A stretch of 64,000 bases of DNA from Escallonia rubra (lineage: Eukaryota; Streptophyta; Magnoliopsida; Escalloniales; Escalloniaceae). The stretch lies in assembly GCA_033065855.1 (NCBI GenBank), contig JAVXUO010001547.1, positions 124,001-188,000 of the forward strand. Reading direction: 5' to 3'. A program made the position numbers and the translations under genes. A model generated the notes under the pieces. It saw only the letters and a program-made list of their open reading frames with translations. It ran no database searches and was not told the DNA's origin. Shown in pieces: positions 12,071-23,818 of the stretch. Each line of letters opens with the position of its first letter. Position 1 is the first letter of the stretch.

Positions 12071-14918
12071 CTAACGGCGGCGACCGAAGGTAGGAATTTT
12101 TGGGGTGCGAAAAATGCGTAATGGGGGTGGATGCCTCTCTCCATCTCCCCACAATGCATAGGCCTCCTCACCATGAACTGCATCGTCCCCTATCTCAAGG
12201 TCCTCTTCATCCATCCTGAGATTCACTATGCGGCTTATCACGATGCAGATAAAGCTCGTTACTATGACATTCCATGCAGTGATAAAAGCAGCTCCTATGA
12301 TCTGATAGCCCATTTGGCGGAGGCCATGTGGGATGTGTCCCCTCAGTATGCCGTATAACAAACCTGGACCATAATTCTGGTTATTGTAGAACAACTCCAG
12401 AAGCTCTGGTTTGGCCAAGAAGCCGGAGAGGAGTCCCCCTAAAAAACCAGCCACAGCATGCGTGTGGAAGACACCCAAGGTGTCATCAACTTTTTGAAAG
12501 AATGCTGATTTCTTGTGCAAAACCATCATGGTGTACCATGGTACTGAACCAGATAATACCCCCATGAGTACCGCTGCCCATGTCTCCACAATCCCTGCAG
12601 AAATGTGCAAATTCTAAATATCTATTCACAAAAAAGCACGGTAGCTTGGACCTGGAGTTGTCAGAACATATTTTTCAACATATTGGTCAAGAACATATTA
12701 ATTGATCAATGCAGAATATATTATGCTATTTGTAATAGAGTGGTAACACTGGTAAGTGTCTAATATTATTAGCTTGAGATGGGTCCGACTGGACTGTTTC
12801 TGCTCTATCAGTAATTGGGGAAAAAAATATTATTGTGCAATTAAGCTGTCCTAGGGTACAAAGGATTATGTTAGTGAGCGAAGTAGGGACATAGTAGAGG
12901 CTGTCTTTCCGCTATTTCTGGAAGTACTAGTTTTCAAGATTTTAATCGTGATATTGCTTTCGTGTTATATTGCTTAGTGTTTTCCCCTACCAATAAGGTT
13001 ACACAAAAAATTGGTGGTGTCTCCGACTGAAATTGCCCCAACTTTTTATACCTGTTCAGATGGATGCTTCTCTCATGCAACACTGACGACATTTTCTCGT
13101 AAATGTAAATATAGTTATTCCGTGCTTTAGTGTCTGAATGAGATTACTATCTAAACAAGTCGAATCATCCTTGGTAGTAGTTTGCTCAAGGTCTTTTGTT
13201 CTTTTTATCGAAAAGGCTTCCAACTTTTTGCAAGGAAACTATAGTATCTGGCATAGAATAAGGCTTACCTGCAGCAGGTGTAATGCAGACGAGGCCTGTG
13301 ATCATCCCCTGAACTGCGCCAATCACAGAGCTTTTTCTGTAGAAGATCATATCCAGTCCAAGCCACATAAAGAGACTCGTGGCAGTGCAAATATGGGTGT
13401 TGAGAATGGCAAGTGATGTGCTGAGGCTTGCTGCATATGGAGATCCGCCATTGAATCCCGACCATCCCATCCATAAGAACCCTGCTCCACCCAACATGTG
13501 AATAATGTTGTTGGGTGGAAAATGCTGCCTGTCGTGAGAGTGCCTTGGTCCAACCTGCCATTGTTAACAAGCGTAAACTTAGAACTTTCACATTGCTAAA
13601 ACTTAATGCTTTCTGGCAATGTCATATTTCTAGAAGTGGTATCACTTGCTTCTATAACTAGGGATTTGTTAGCGTCACCAGAATAGTTGTTTTACTTCTA
13701 CTCTCTTAGAAAAGAGGGACTTCGGTTCTTTTATACCTGCACGTGGTATCGATACAAAAAATCATTTTACGTTTATCTATTCGATTTTGAAAAGCTACGT
13801 GGAAATGCTGTGTCTTGATAAGTTGTATCACTTGCTTCTACCCCTGCATATGGTATTAACTGTTTCTCTCTCTTAGAAAAGAAAGAGTCGGAATTGTTAT
13901 GGATTGGCTTTAAGATAAGGAACTGAATATCTTTTTTCAGGTGCATTTGGTACTTTATAAAGGCTTGGGTGCACTGATCTACTTTACTTTACAAAGGCAT
14001 GTTATTTTTATACTTGACATCTATAGCAAAATGATGAATGACTATCCTCTTGAATCATAATTATACATATGCTGTAAATATTCTTCTATATAGACTATTC
14101 AAGTCCTGCTGTTTCAGAACTGAAATTGGGAGAAGTTCTTAGGCCCCTTTATAACCTTCTGCGCCGCCAAAGTTGATTATTTTTTCTCTGAAACACGCCT
14201 GTACACAAGTTCTATCCACACTTAAAGTTTATGGAATCTTGTCAAACCATGGTACTGGAATGTTGAGGCATGCGTCATGATAACAAGGTTAAGCTTTTCA
14301 GTGTAGAATTGAAATTACCCAGTAAGCAGCAGTGAAACCAGCAACCCCTGAAGATAGATGAATTACATAACCACCAGAGAAGTCAATGATGCCCATCTTG
14401 TATAGAAACCCACCACCCCAGATTGTGTATGCCCCGACAGTGTAGGAGAAGGTGAGCCACATGGGAACAAACAACATCCATGCATAGAAGTTCATCCTCC
14501 CAAGCAATGAACCAGCCAGCAATATCACAGTGATGGCAGCAAAAGCGAACTGGTAAAACACAAGGTCGGTATTTGGAAAGTACGCAGGCCCATAGCGGGC
14601 CATAAGATAGTGTTGGGTCACTGCAAAGTTGGGCCTGCCCACCACGAAAGGGATGCTGGACCCAAATGAGAGGTGGTGAGCCCAGAGGACCCAACAGACG
14701 AGGACCATCGCGAAGGCGTATAAGGCCATGAAGGCCGAATTCACGGCCCATTTCTTCTTCACCATGCTGCCGTATAGGATGACCAGGCCAGGTACGCTTT
14801 GTAAGCCAACCATGGCAGCTGCGGTTAGCTGCCATGCATTGTCTGCTTTGTTTAGCCAGTCCGGCGATGCATCGTTCAGCTTGAGTCCGGGCGGCAGGCT
14901 GCTGTATACTCCAGCCAT
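12071..14918 (-). CDS. Ammonium transporter, AMT2 family (AMT3-like clade)
   Basis: Three exons on the minus strand, 14918-14319, 13554-13269 and 12594-12071, encode 469 aa. Introns are GT-AG with phases 0 and 1. The protein is a plasma-membrane Amt/Mep/Rh channel-type transporter for ammonium, built of about 11 membrane segments. The opening ([11 protein letters not shown]...[21 protein letters not shown]), the [20 protein letters not shown] segment, [13 protein letters not shown] and the tail GIGDD-like/[13 protein letters not shown] are diagnostic of the AMT2 rather than the AMT1 family. Both twin pore histidines are present: H187 in HLSSGVAGF and H341 in [11 protein letters not shown]. 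The open frame continues upstream to another Met (15023), but MAG at 14918 matches the family start. Length is close to AtAMT2 (about 475 aa). The C-terminus ([23 protein letters not shown] region) is short and basic. AMT3-clade members are often mycorrhiza-linked; whether this one is cannot be told from sequence. Confidence 0.95.
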
Positions 14919-16190
14919 TTCGAGAGAGAGGGGGGAGAGGAAATATTTTTTTAGGCTGGTGGGCTTTGCAATATAAGGAATGAGGGGGGATTTGGAGTAT
15001 AGCATAATGAGGGTTAAAAGCATTGGAATAATCTAATTTCTTTGGTTCTAGAGATGATCCTCTAACATTCTTTGCTGTCCAAATTTGTCACTATCTTTGC
15101 AGATTCGTCCGAGAATTTCAACAAGGAGTGCTCGTAGGAAATTTGTAATGGCTGCTCAATTTTAGAATCACACTTTTGTGATACTATCGTGCTTCCTCAT
15201 CTACCATGTTTAGAAAAAAAAAAGGTTCTGTCGCTTTCTCCATGCCTGTCTCGTCTCTCACACACACATCTCAAGTGTTGCACTGCAAAATGACATTACT
15301 CATACCGACCTGAATACGTTGAAACTAGTCGATTCGTTTTCAAAATGTTGGTTAAAGAGAGACATTTCATTTGGGTGTCGAAGCATACGATAAGCTGTGC
15401 TTGATGCATATGAAAACAGTAGGTAGAACTTAGAAGTGCATTTTGGAGTCGGAACTTTCAGTAAAGATATAGTAAAAGCAGCATTACTTGCAGATTGATT
15501 GATCTACTGTTTCTCGAATCGAGTAGCGTCGAGAAGTCAAATCTCAAGCAGCATTCCTTTTACAGAATACTTGTCCAAAAGTCATCCACGTCTAGACGGC
15601 CGTATTTACACCGATAGCTTTGCTGCGAAAGACTTGTTTTTGTGTAAGGCATTTTGACCTGATTAAACTAGTGATAAGTGAGTATCAAATCTCGATCACA
15701 CTCGTGCCCTTCGTGGATTATATCGAAGGAACAAGTGCAGCTAGCATCTAACATGGAATACTTTAATGGTGCTGTATATTCAGAATCAGACAATAACTTC
15801 CAAGGGTGACGGAGAATCTAGAGGCCCGTAGACAAAATTGTGGCACAAGATAATTGTTTTGTTCATATAAGCATTGATGCAAAACCTTTATAGCAGCCTG
15901 TTAATATTGCAAGTGGATTGGTAGTGTCACCAAACTGGTTCAGTTAAAATATATAGAATTGAATCACTGAATTTTCTTGATAATACTCCATACTTCCTAG
16001 AAAATTTTTGGTTGATACGCAGGTCGTAGGAAGATACCTACAACCCTCTATGTAGTGACAATTAATTGTCGTTAAATATTTTTAATTACATTAATTAATG
16101 ATACTAAAAAAGTGTTGCTAAATATTGTCGTTGAAAGTGTTAGTAGAAAGTATATTAAAAATATTTAGTGATTAATAATTATCACTATAC
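14919..16190. other. Upstream region of the AMT gene
   Basis: No ORF with recognisable content. It should hold the AMT promoter and 5' UTR; a GA-rich stretch (GAGAGAGAGGGGGGAGAGG on the plus strand, 14922-14940) directly precedes the start codon and would be CT-rich in the mRNA leader. No further element could be assigned with confidence. Confidence 0.45.
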
Positions 16191-16193
16191 AAG

Positions 16194-16612
16194 ACGAGTT
16201 CCTGTGACACACGCGATGCGTGTGCGAAAATAAAATTAATAGTATAAATTTAGTTAAAAAAAATCAAGCATCACGTATACGTGTTTATTATCATATTTGT
16301 AAAATGAATCTTAAATTACAGAAAAATAAGTTAGTCATATTATCTAGAAAAAAGTTAGCAAATTATTATCATATCAAATTTGTCCTTTAAATTTTATTTT
16401 AACTGTATTTTTTGATGAGTTTTAATTTGTGAAAATTAAACATGTTTTTATAGGTAGTTATTTACCAAATAAGATTTTTTATTATGGTCACTTTATAAAA
16501 AAATTCTTGGAATGCCACTTGTCACAATTTTAGGTTGGTAGTTATGTAACATCAAAAAGTGTTACACCAAACCATGTTTTCTCTTAATAAGTAGTATATA
16601 TATTGTAAGTAT
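16194..16612 (-). mobile_element. Helitron-like non-autonomous repeat (copy 1)
   Basis: Read on the minus strand it begins near ACAATATATATACTACTTAT and AAACATGGTTTGGTGTAACA. It ends with the GC-rich hairpin CACACGC-ATC-GCGTGTG followed about 10 bases later by AACTCGTC. The same start and the same hairpin end recur at 26195-26776 and 26854-27602. A 3' hairpin a few bases before a CTNR-like end and no terminal inverted repeats fit a non-autonomous Helitron. The interior is AT-rich and non-coding. Confidence 0.5.
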
Positions 16613-16786
16613 CGTCATACAATCTGGATAGTAACCAAAGTTTTTACATACTTTCCTCTTTTATTTGAAGGGGAAACAAAGTACGGATTAGAATATGTTA
16701 CGGAGCAATATGATATATGGGCTCACTTTGGTGTCATACACAGTTTGGGTAGAATGTTCACGTTGGAAGTATTAGACAAATATAAC

Positions 16787-17016
16787 CCCCATCTCAATAT
16801 CTTTTTTTTTCGTTAGACCACCCGGTTTTCAGACACCACATTGGGAGCCGACTAATCCGGGTTCGAGCCGGACAGGACCACATGGGCGGCAAAGCTCTCC
16901 CTACCAAGTTTTAACACAGTTGCATTCCCAGGGCTCGAACACGAGACCTCTGGTTAAGCTAGGACAACCCCTTACCAGCTGACCTACGCGCTTGGTGGTA
17001 CCCCATCTCTATATCG
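16787..17016 (-). mobile_element. tRNA-derived SINE with target site duplications
   Basis: On the minus strand the body (17000-16802) starts with a tRNA-like head. The box A-like TAGGTCAGCTGGT and box B-like GTGTTCGAGCCC are spaced as in an RNA polymerase III promoter, and the body ends in an A-run (the T-run at 16802-16810 on the plus strand). It is flanked by direct repeats CCCCATCTCAATATC (16787-16801) and CCCCATCTCTATATC (17001-17015), one mismatch apart. Both features are expected of a LINE-mobilised SINE. It codes for nothing. Confidence 0.8.
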
Positions 17017-17019
17017 AAT

Positions 17020-19730
17020 CCAATAGGTGCTGTGACATTTTTTGTCACTATAAAAGAGACCTTTTTCTTTCCTTGGTTGCTATGTTCTTGCGAGACAAAT
17101 TAATCGTTGTCTAATGATACTATGATAAGTTTTGACACTCGTATGGAGTTCTATCCGGTCTCTAGTTAATTTAGAGGAACTTCATGTTAAATCTTTTGGG
17201 GACTAGGGCTTTGAAGCTCTAAGTAATTTAGAACAAAAAGTTCCAAAAACTGGTAGAGGGACAATGCATTTACCGGCTGAGTAATCCCTCAATTGATTCG
17301 CACCATCACAAGACAGTTGGTCCTATTATTTTGGACTCATTCGATTGCAGGGAAGAGGGTCAAGGTTGATGGGTACGTAGAGGGCCGAGTATGGTAAACG
17401 TATAGGGAATATTACGCGAATATAATACGGCATCATGAAAATTGTTCTCGTTGCACTGACTAAAGGTGATCGTAAAGTGATTTGTAGTTGCATTTCAATT
17501 GACGACAAACTTGATGGTGACGACGAGTCTAGTTCTACGTTGATCTTCTAACCACTTAGATAATGGAGCTTAGGAAACTTGTTTGAGCCATAACAACTGA
17601 TTTCCTTTTCCAGTTAATCATGGTGCTTGTGAAAAGAACATACAAACCTTGAAGGCTTGTACCCAATATCCAATGTCTTCAAGTTTATTAGGAACAAATG
17701 TTGGACATATATATAGTTTTGCCATCCTCAACGTAACCAAACAGAATGGAAAACCCAAAGAGGAGTTACAGAGACATTTTAAGGACCCAACAAGTAAAAG
17801 GCAGCAATGGATTGCCCTAAGCAACTTTATATTATATTATAACAATGTACACATACACCACCACAAAGTGACGACACCCTTCAATCAAGATCTAAAGCTG
17901 AAGGGCCAAAAATTGGGAAAACCCAAGAGATCAAACTAATAAATACACGAAAAGAATCAAATCTTGCCATGCTTGTGCCAGAAAAGAAGCATGACTACAC
18001 ATCTCCTAGCGATGTAGATTCTTGAACGCTGCTCTTTGACGGTGGCCAAACACCCGTGATGCCGTCTCTCCGCCGCAAAAGGACCGTTCCAATCTTTCCT
18101 CTCCTTTGCATGCCCAGAAGCACATTGTCCCATCTATATATGCCTATATATATACTGTGTGCGTATAACCTCGCAGATATTCACGAAAAAACAAACCAAA
18201 TTGTCAAACCCTTTTTATATTGATACGACGAGATCACCAATCACATTCAAAGTGAAGGACCCTGTAATTGTGCGAGTGAGAGAGAAGATTGCTATTAGAA
18301 TCTAAAGATTTGTTATCCACAAGCAAACTAGGTGCTTGCATTGAGGGTGGACCATGGTCGTCCCTAACTTTGTACGGTTCTGGTTGGATGGAGACGAGTC
18401 GTGGATGTTTGGAGTCCACGTTTCATGGTGCCGACGTAATCAACCGCTAACATAATGGAAGGTCGAGGTTTGCATTGAGAAGGTGTATAAAAACACATTT
18501 TTCTTCTGTATTACCATGATTTTAGAGAATGGAAGCCTCAGACACTGTAATATCTTGTCATTGAAAGTGTTCAATGAGGTGTATGTTGCACCGAAAAGGA
18601 AAAACAATGGCTTGATGAGTTGTATACGAAGCAACCCCAGTTGTTTCTTAATACATTGGATGATTGAAAATTTATTCCGACCTAATAACCTTTTAGATGA
18701 TTGAAAATTTATTCCGACCTAATTCTTACTCGAATGAATCAGAAATTTTCTTCTAAGGGACGTAATTCGCATGGATATAGTAAGTTCCGCTTGGGCTGCT
18801 TTAATTGTCAAAGTGCAACGGAACTTTTGATTGCATTAGCAAATTATTAGAGGCAACTAGTGACAACAAGACGAGCTGAGTCTTGTAAGCGATTTGTGCC
18901 AGACCAGTGATCTTCCAACCGTAGCTTGAAACAACTCTACGTACGGCTGCAATTGCGGAGTATCATGCAAGCCTGTTATGTTGAACATGTTCACTACGAA
19001 CCATCAAAATAAAGTGAAGCTTGAAAATAAGTTTTGTACTATAGTTGTTTCTCAATCCCTCTAGTCAGGTGGGGGTCGGCCAGTCTCAACCAGATCCCCT
19101 TAGTGCAATAACTTGGGTAGATCAGCCGCTGGAGCTCTACTGAAAAATTCAAGATTGAGCCTAAGCTTTTACATCTAGTCCCTGCTTATAACTCTTATGT
19201 ATTCGTATACAACAAAAGAAAAGATACCAAGTCCTTTGTTCCTTTTAAGTCTTCTAAGTCTCCTTTTTATATTCAAGTTCATAACTATATTTTTGAAGGA
19301 GATGGTGATATAAATATTTACGTGAAGTACCTATATCTATATATAATGTGATTCGATCTCCATATATATGGTTGAGGCCAATTTAAGTACGTGTAATGTC
19401 ACCATCATTTTTAAAAACTAAAATTCAGAGAAAGGAGAAACAGGAAAAATTATTAATTTACTAATAATGTCATTAGCAAGTTTACCAATAATATCATTAG
19501 CATAAATAACTTTACCAATAATGTCATTAGCAACTTTATGAGTACCATTAAGGTTTTTTTTTTTTCCTGTAATTTTTAGTAGCTTTATAGCATTGAAAAG
19601 AGGAGAAATAACAAAAAGAACCCACCACATGCCTCAAGGGATGGATCCCCATACTTGGTCTCAAATGGGTTACATAATGTGTTTCACAAAATTGGTTCAA
19701 AAACTTTTGTGTTTCTTTTTCCTGCAATTG
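17020..19730. other. Gene-poor intergenic DNA
   Basis: No supported gene. Small repeats are visible: a 37-bp tandem duplication with the word GATGATTGAAAATTTATTCC (18659-18732) and a short tandem array near 19440-19545 built on AATAATGTCATTAGCAA. Open frames of up to about 96 codons (17649-17939 and its complement) show no recognisable domain. Confidence 0.5.
19440..19545 (+). repeat. Short tandem array (AATAATGTCATTAGCAA-type unit)
   Basis: About three to four imperfect copies of a roughly 30-37 bp unit with the core TTTACCAATAATGTCATTAG. Non-coding. Confidence 0.75.
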
Positions 19731-19734
19731 GGGT

Positions 19735-20158
19735 TGCTACCAGAAGTGGACAGTGCATTCAAAACAGTGTGTCTGTCGGGGGGGGACTAGTCAACCCCAT
19801 AAAGCATTTCAAGTACTAAGTACAGGCTCCTTCAATAATTTTGATCCGTTTAAAGATGCCAACCGCTCGTCAACTTGCCCTGCATAGCAGTGTAAGCCAC
19901 AAGGGATCATTAGATGCATCATCAGGTAAACAAAGTAACTGGAACTGGGCTCTTTAATGAGACCAAATTTGAGTAGTTCACGAGCAACCCGTTTCTTCAA
20001 ACAAGCAGTAGTGCCAGTACAGATATATACTTTAATCTGAAACCAACGGTTTGATTCCCGCCATTAATGTTCTTTCTGGCTTAGCAGAAGGTGAGAGGAC
20101 AGATTCCCTCTCATTTAATGGCGAGCTGAGGGACCTTACTGGTTTGGCAGGAGAGTGA
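19735..20158 (+). pseudogene. Possible gene fragment: two or three exon-like segments, unidentified
   Basis: Segment A (about 19856-19925) reads MPTARQLALHSSVSHKGSL then DASS and ends at a GT donor in phase 1. Segment B (20088-20158) follows a good acceptor (TTCTTTCTGGCTTAGCAG), joins in phase, and reads EGERTDSLSFNGELRDLTGL then AGE and a stop. The composition looks protein-like and the splice phases agree. A weaker segment before them (about 19735-19775, LPEVDSAFKTV) could be an earlier exon. Just upstream of segment A a second frame reads STGSFNNFDPFK and runs into segment A with a one-base shift. I do not recognise the protein. Because no further exons are visible, a transposon-carried or decayed gene fragment is as likely as the 3' end of a functional gene. 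Confidence 0.35.
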
Positions 20159-21480
20159 ACATGCATGGTGAGTCTCACGATCATCTCACGGGCGACATAT
20201 TTTGTGTACTGCTTTTACGTCGCCACTCTATTAGTTGATTGCAGTTCTTCTGTAGTTTTTGCCATGAACTGCAGGATTAGCAGTTTACACAAGAAAAATC
20301 CAGAAGGTTTTGCCCCAGATTTTGTACTTGACAGTCTGTTTAGCTTGTACCTCTGGCAATTAATTTTCTTTTTTTTTCCCCCTATGAATGTAACTGTAAC
20401 TTATGATCCGTTCTGTTGCTATGGAGATTGAAACCAGCAACTTTAGGGTTATTTAAGCTTAGTAAGCCTTAAAGATGGATTTGATTAAGTCAGTTTTTGG
20501 GTAAATTTTTTAATTTCTGCACTGACAGCAAACAAATACGGAGTATCAAATTGCAAAGGCTATGTTTGAGTATCCTTTTGTCATATAGGGTTAGAGTTTT
20601 CGAGAAGGCGTAGTTTGGACAAGGGGCTTCTTGATATGAAAGAGGCATAGCCTTAGCCATTCCCTTAGTGGTACCGGGTGACGAGTGTATTGGACAACAT
20701 ATATGATACAAACGACGGATTAGATTGGAAGATGAAAAATATTTTGACTATATGTTGTTTAGGAAAACTTACAATTTGCATGTTCTTACGATTGTTGCAC
20801 TGAGTATTTTCTCGTACGTTGCAGATTGAAAAATTTTAAACGTGCTTTTAATAACTACATCACAAACATCAATTTATAATGTACACAAAATTGTATCTAC
20901 TTGCGAACCGGCGCAACGAAAATAGAATCCGAAACAAGTATTTTCAAAAACATGAAAATATTATTACCAAATGAAAGGTATGAGTTGTAAGATCCTAAAA
21001 AAAATTATTTTTCTCTTAAGGTAGGGCTATCTTTTCGAACATTACCCTCGATGCACTTCTTAAAACACGACAGCAAACATAACAATCGACTTGGACAGAT
21101 ATGCCTATACGCATATGAAAATGACACTAAAAAGGTGATGGATATATACATTGATGGAGCACACTGATTGCAAAAGTGGAGGAAATAGGCCATACCAAAA
21201 TCACCTTGAAAACGGTTCTGAAAACACGGTAACAAATTGGAGTGAAAATGTGTCAAAGCTTTCAACCAATCTTGTTTACGAAACCGTGATTGTGTTAGTT
21301 CAGTATCGGAGAGATCGAGAATATCAATCCATTTTCGGTAAACTTCCATTTAATTGACCTTTTTGATCTTTGATCTCAAAAGGCCTTCAAGCTAGTAGCT
21401 AGAGGCTATTATTGGGTTTTCTTCTTATTTTCATTAAAGTGGGCAATCCCTACATGGTGTTCTGTAAGTAAACATTATGG
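20159..21480. other. Intergenic region before MIR171
   Basis: No supported gene. The first 300 bases could be 3' UTR if the exon-like segments at 19.86-20.16 kb are real. The rest is AT-rich with no recognised element. A 114-codon minus-strand frame (21349-21005) shows no known domain. Confidence 0.45.
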
Positions 21481-21499
21481 CCTGTGTCTTTCTTGTTGA

Positions 21500-21546
21500 G
21501 AGAGAGAGAGAGAGAGGGAGAGAGGGAGAGAGAGAGAGAGAGAGAG
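21500..21546 (+). repeat. (GA)n microsatellite upstream of MIR171
   Basis: A run of GA/GAGGGA about 300 bp upstream of the miR171 hairpin; a matching (CT)n tract lies at 21696-21712. GA/CT tracts are common in plant promoters and leaders. Confidence 0.9.
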
Positions 21547-21681
21547 ATGGAAAAGGAATAATAATGGAGTTAAATGCAGTGGGCCGTTTTTCTGCTTTGG
21601 TAGTCGCAGTTTTAAATGCTATTTACAGACCCCCAAGCCCTCTTAAATACCTCCCCAGACATTCTTACCTTCTCCTCACAA

Positions 21682-21777
21682 ATGCTCTTCATCCCTCTCT
21701 CTCTCTCTCTCTCGCTCTGCCCTGTTGATTCTCTTCTGCTTCATCCTGGAAACTGCTTTGAAACAAATGGTAGTTAA
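21682..21777 (+). CDS. 31-codon ORF upstream of the miR171 hairpin (candidate miPEP)
   Basis: ATG at 21682 opens a 31-codon frame ending in TAA at 21775-21777, about 50 bases before the hairpin base. It translates as MLFIPLSLSLSLCPVDSLLL followed by HPGNCFETNGS, partly from a CT microsatellite. Short ORFs in the 5' part of primary miRNAs have been shown to encode regulatory peptides (miPEPs), including one from a Medicago MIR171 transcript. Here only position and size support this; coding is unproven, and the repeat-derived Leu/Ser run argues for caution. Confidence 0.25.
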   Translation: MLFIPLSLSLSLCPVDSLLLHPGNCFETNGS

Positions 21778-21824
21778 GGACTAGGGTTTTGAGGGATTTG
21801 TTTAAGCGTTGAAGACACACTTGT

Positions 21825-21955
21825 ATGAAATGGTAACTATGATATTGGCCAGGTTCACTCAGACAACAAAAGCATAAGCCGAAAAGAGGATGATGGTGGA
21901 GTGTTGATTTGATTGAGCCGTGCCAATATCTCAGTTCTCTTTCATTTCTCTCCCA
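21825..21955 (+). ncRNA. MIR171: MIR171 precursor hairpin
   Basis: The 3' arm holds the mature sequence at 21910-21930; its core TTGAGCCGTGCCAATATC is the invariant miR171 family sequence, and the 21-mer starts TGATTGAG. The 5' arm holds the partner strand from 21841 (GATATTGGCCAGGTTCACTC), the usual miR171* form, pairing with three or four mismatches and a G:U. The stem extends outwards: ATGAAATGGTAACT on the left pairs with AGTTCTCTTTCAT on the right. The loop is about 45-50 nt. miR171 guides cleavage of GRAS-family HAM/SCL6 mRNAs, which control meristem and branching fate. A TTAAATA box-like word at 21643-21649 and CT-rich leader sequence upstream fit a Pol II miRNA promoter. No protein gene overlaps it on the same strand. 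Confidence 0.92.
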
Positions 21956-22299
21956 CGGTCGCACCTTTTCCCCTGTCCCGTGGTACCTTTGAAGGTTTGA
22001 TCTCTACACTTGTTCAACCATGCCTTCACATCTTTTCTTTGAGGATTTTCTACAGGGGAGCATATATGTACGCATACCTTTAATTTGGTGCCTCTGCAAA
22101 GCACCCTTACATTCACAAACTTTGGTATTATGATCAGCTTCAAATTCAGCGTTATGCTCCTTCTCGTAACCATTTGTCTGTTTTTCTTTTATTCCAATTC
22201 AAGTTTTTGGTTGCTTACCACTCACAAATTCTATTACTGAAAAAAGAAAAGAAAAAACCCATACTCACCGACTCTCTGTGTAATAATTATCAAAATTTA

Positions 22300-22313
22300 T
22301 GTCACTAAATCTA

Positions 22314-22355
<42 letters not shown>

Positions 22356-22400
22356 ATATGTATATATATATATGTGTGTATATGTATATATATATATATG
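22300..22400 (+). repeat. (TA)n/(TG)n compound microsatellite
   Basis: Alternating TA and TG dinucleotide runs over about 90 bp, downstream of MIR171. The short frame translating to YIYIYVCVCV is an artefact of this repeat. Confidence 0.9.
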
Positions 22401-23818
22401 CTAGTTAAGAAAATGTTGTCACGTTACCGCCTACGCGGACATTCTTTCCTTTCGCCATGTGTATTTAATTTATTATATAAATTAAAATATCAAAAATAAA
22501 AATTACTGTCATCAACAATACCACTAGTGACAACTTAATACCACCACGACCAACACCGTCTAGCCATCGCTAGACCACTCCAGCATTGTCGATGCCACTC
22601 CACCACCACCACCCTTACCACTTCCACCATTAGTGGTATTGCACGGTGACTATAACTCGTGCACCACCGCAACAGTACGTTGTGTCCACCAGGCATGAAG
22701 TTGCTTTCCATAATTTCTTCTCATTGTAAGTTGAGAATATAAAATCTCAAAAAGTTTATTACCTTTCAATTTTTACCTCCAAATTAACATGAAATAAGAT
22801 ATCTGTTGAATTGAATCTTCTTTTGTTTAAATAAAGAAAAATAAATCAAATTTCTAATTCACAATTTAATTTCTGAAAGAATTGTTTCTAAACAGTGATG
22901 TAGCTAATTTATTGTACTTGTAAAAGTTAATGTATGTACAGTACTTGTAAAAGTACATATGGATGAAAATTATTTTTTGGACCGAAATACCCACAAAAAA
23001 TGATATTACAAATAATGTTTGCAATATAGTAGTTACAGTGAATGTACTACTAATACATTTTTTGGATTCAAATACCCACAAACAATGATATTACAAATAA
23101 TGTTTGCAATATAGTAGTTACAATGAATGTACTAATAATACATTTTTAGTTACTATAGGTGACCGCCTACGTAAACTTTCTACTTTGAAATTCAGTTATC
23201 TCTCTCTAATCAGTTTAAATTTAAATTTCAAAAGTAATTTGTAATTATAGCACCTTAATCAAGTTTCTATAATTATCATTATCTCAATAATCTAATTAAT
23301 ATCTTAATTCCACAACTATTTCCAAAATATTTGCACAAAATCAAATTCTCTCTGCTTGCCACGTGTCATATAAGAATTGCTAATTATTTTACACAAATAT
23401 TCTTTTTCCTTTTTCAATATACAATACTTTGTGTACGGTTAAAACTTCCAACCTAGACCATTATTGTGTACTCTCTTAGAATTGATTCCTATATTATCTC
23501 TTAATTATTATCTCCTCAATCAGGAAAATTTCATATCGTAACTAAAAATCAAAATTCAAATCTCCAATTATCTCTCTCATCTTTATCCCTAGAGTAGTTC
23601 TTTCCTAGAGTAGTTCTTTTGTATCTCAAGTAAATTGACTATCTCCATCATGTATCCTTTTACACTCTTCAAGCAACTAATGTGTACCTTATACTCTCAT
23701 TCCTTTCACATTAATCAACCCTTCACAACAAATTAATCTCAATACTTTTACTTTCATTTCTTTTACCAGTAGATTGTGTACCCTTTTTTTTTCCTTCTAT
23801 CTCATTTGCTTCGGGTGT
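22400..23818. other. AT-rich intergenic region with a tandem duplication
   Basis: No gene. It contains an 87-bp tandem duplication (separate entry), a short CCACCACC-rich stretch at about 22540-22660, and otherwise A/T-rich sequence. Confidence 0.5.
22972..23140 (+). repeat. Tandem duplication of about 86 bp
   Basis: Two nearly identical copies (about 22972-23055 and 23058-23140) share AATACCCACAAA, ATGATATTACAAATAATG and TTGCAATATAGTAGTTACA. Recent, non-coding local duplication. Confidence 0.9.

Noticed and set aside
14298..15023. Longer AMT N-terminus starting at 15023 and extending past 14319
   Set aside because: The MAGVYSS start at 14918 matches the AMT2 family, and the frame after TGG at 14319 is intron beginning GT; the upstream Met and the ISILH tail are read-through.
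16802..17000. tRNA gene
   Set aside because: Box A and box B words are present but no cloverleaf or acceptor stem forms. The A-tail and target duplications make it a SINE. The same applies at 31263-31401.
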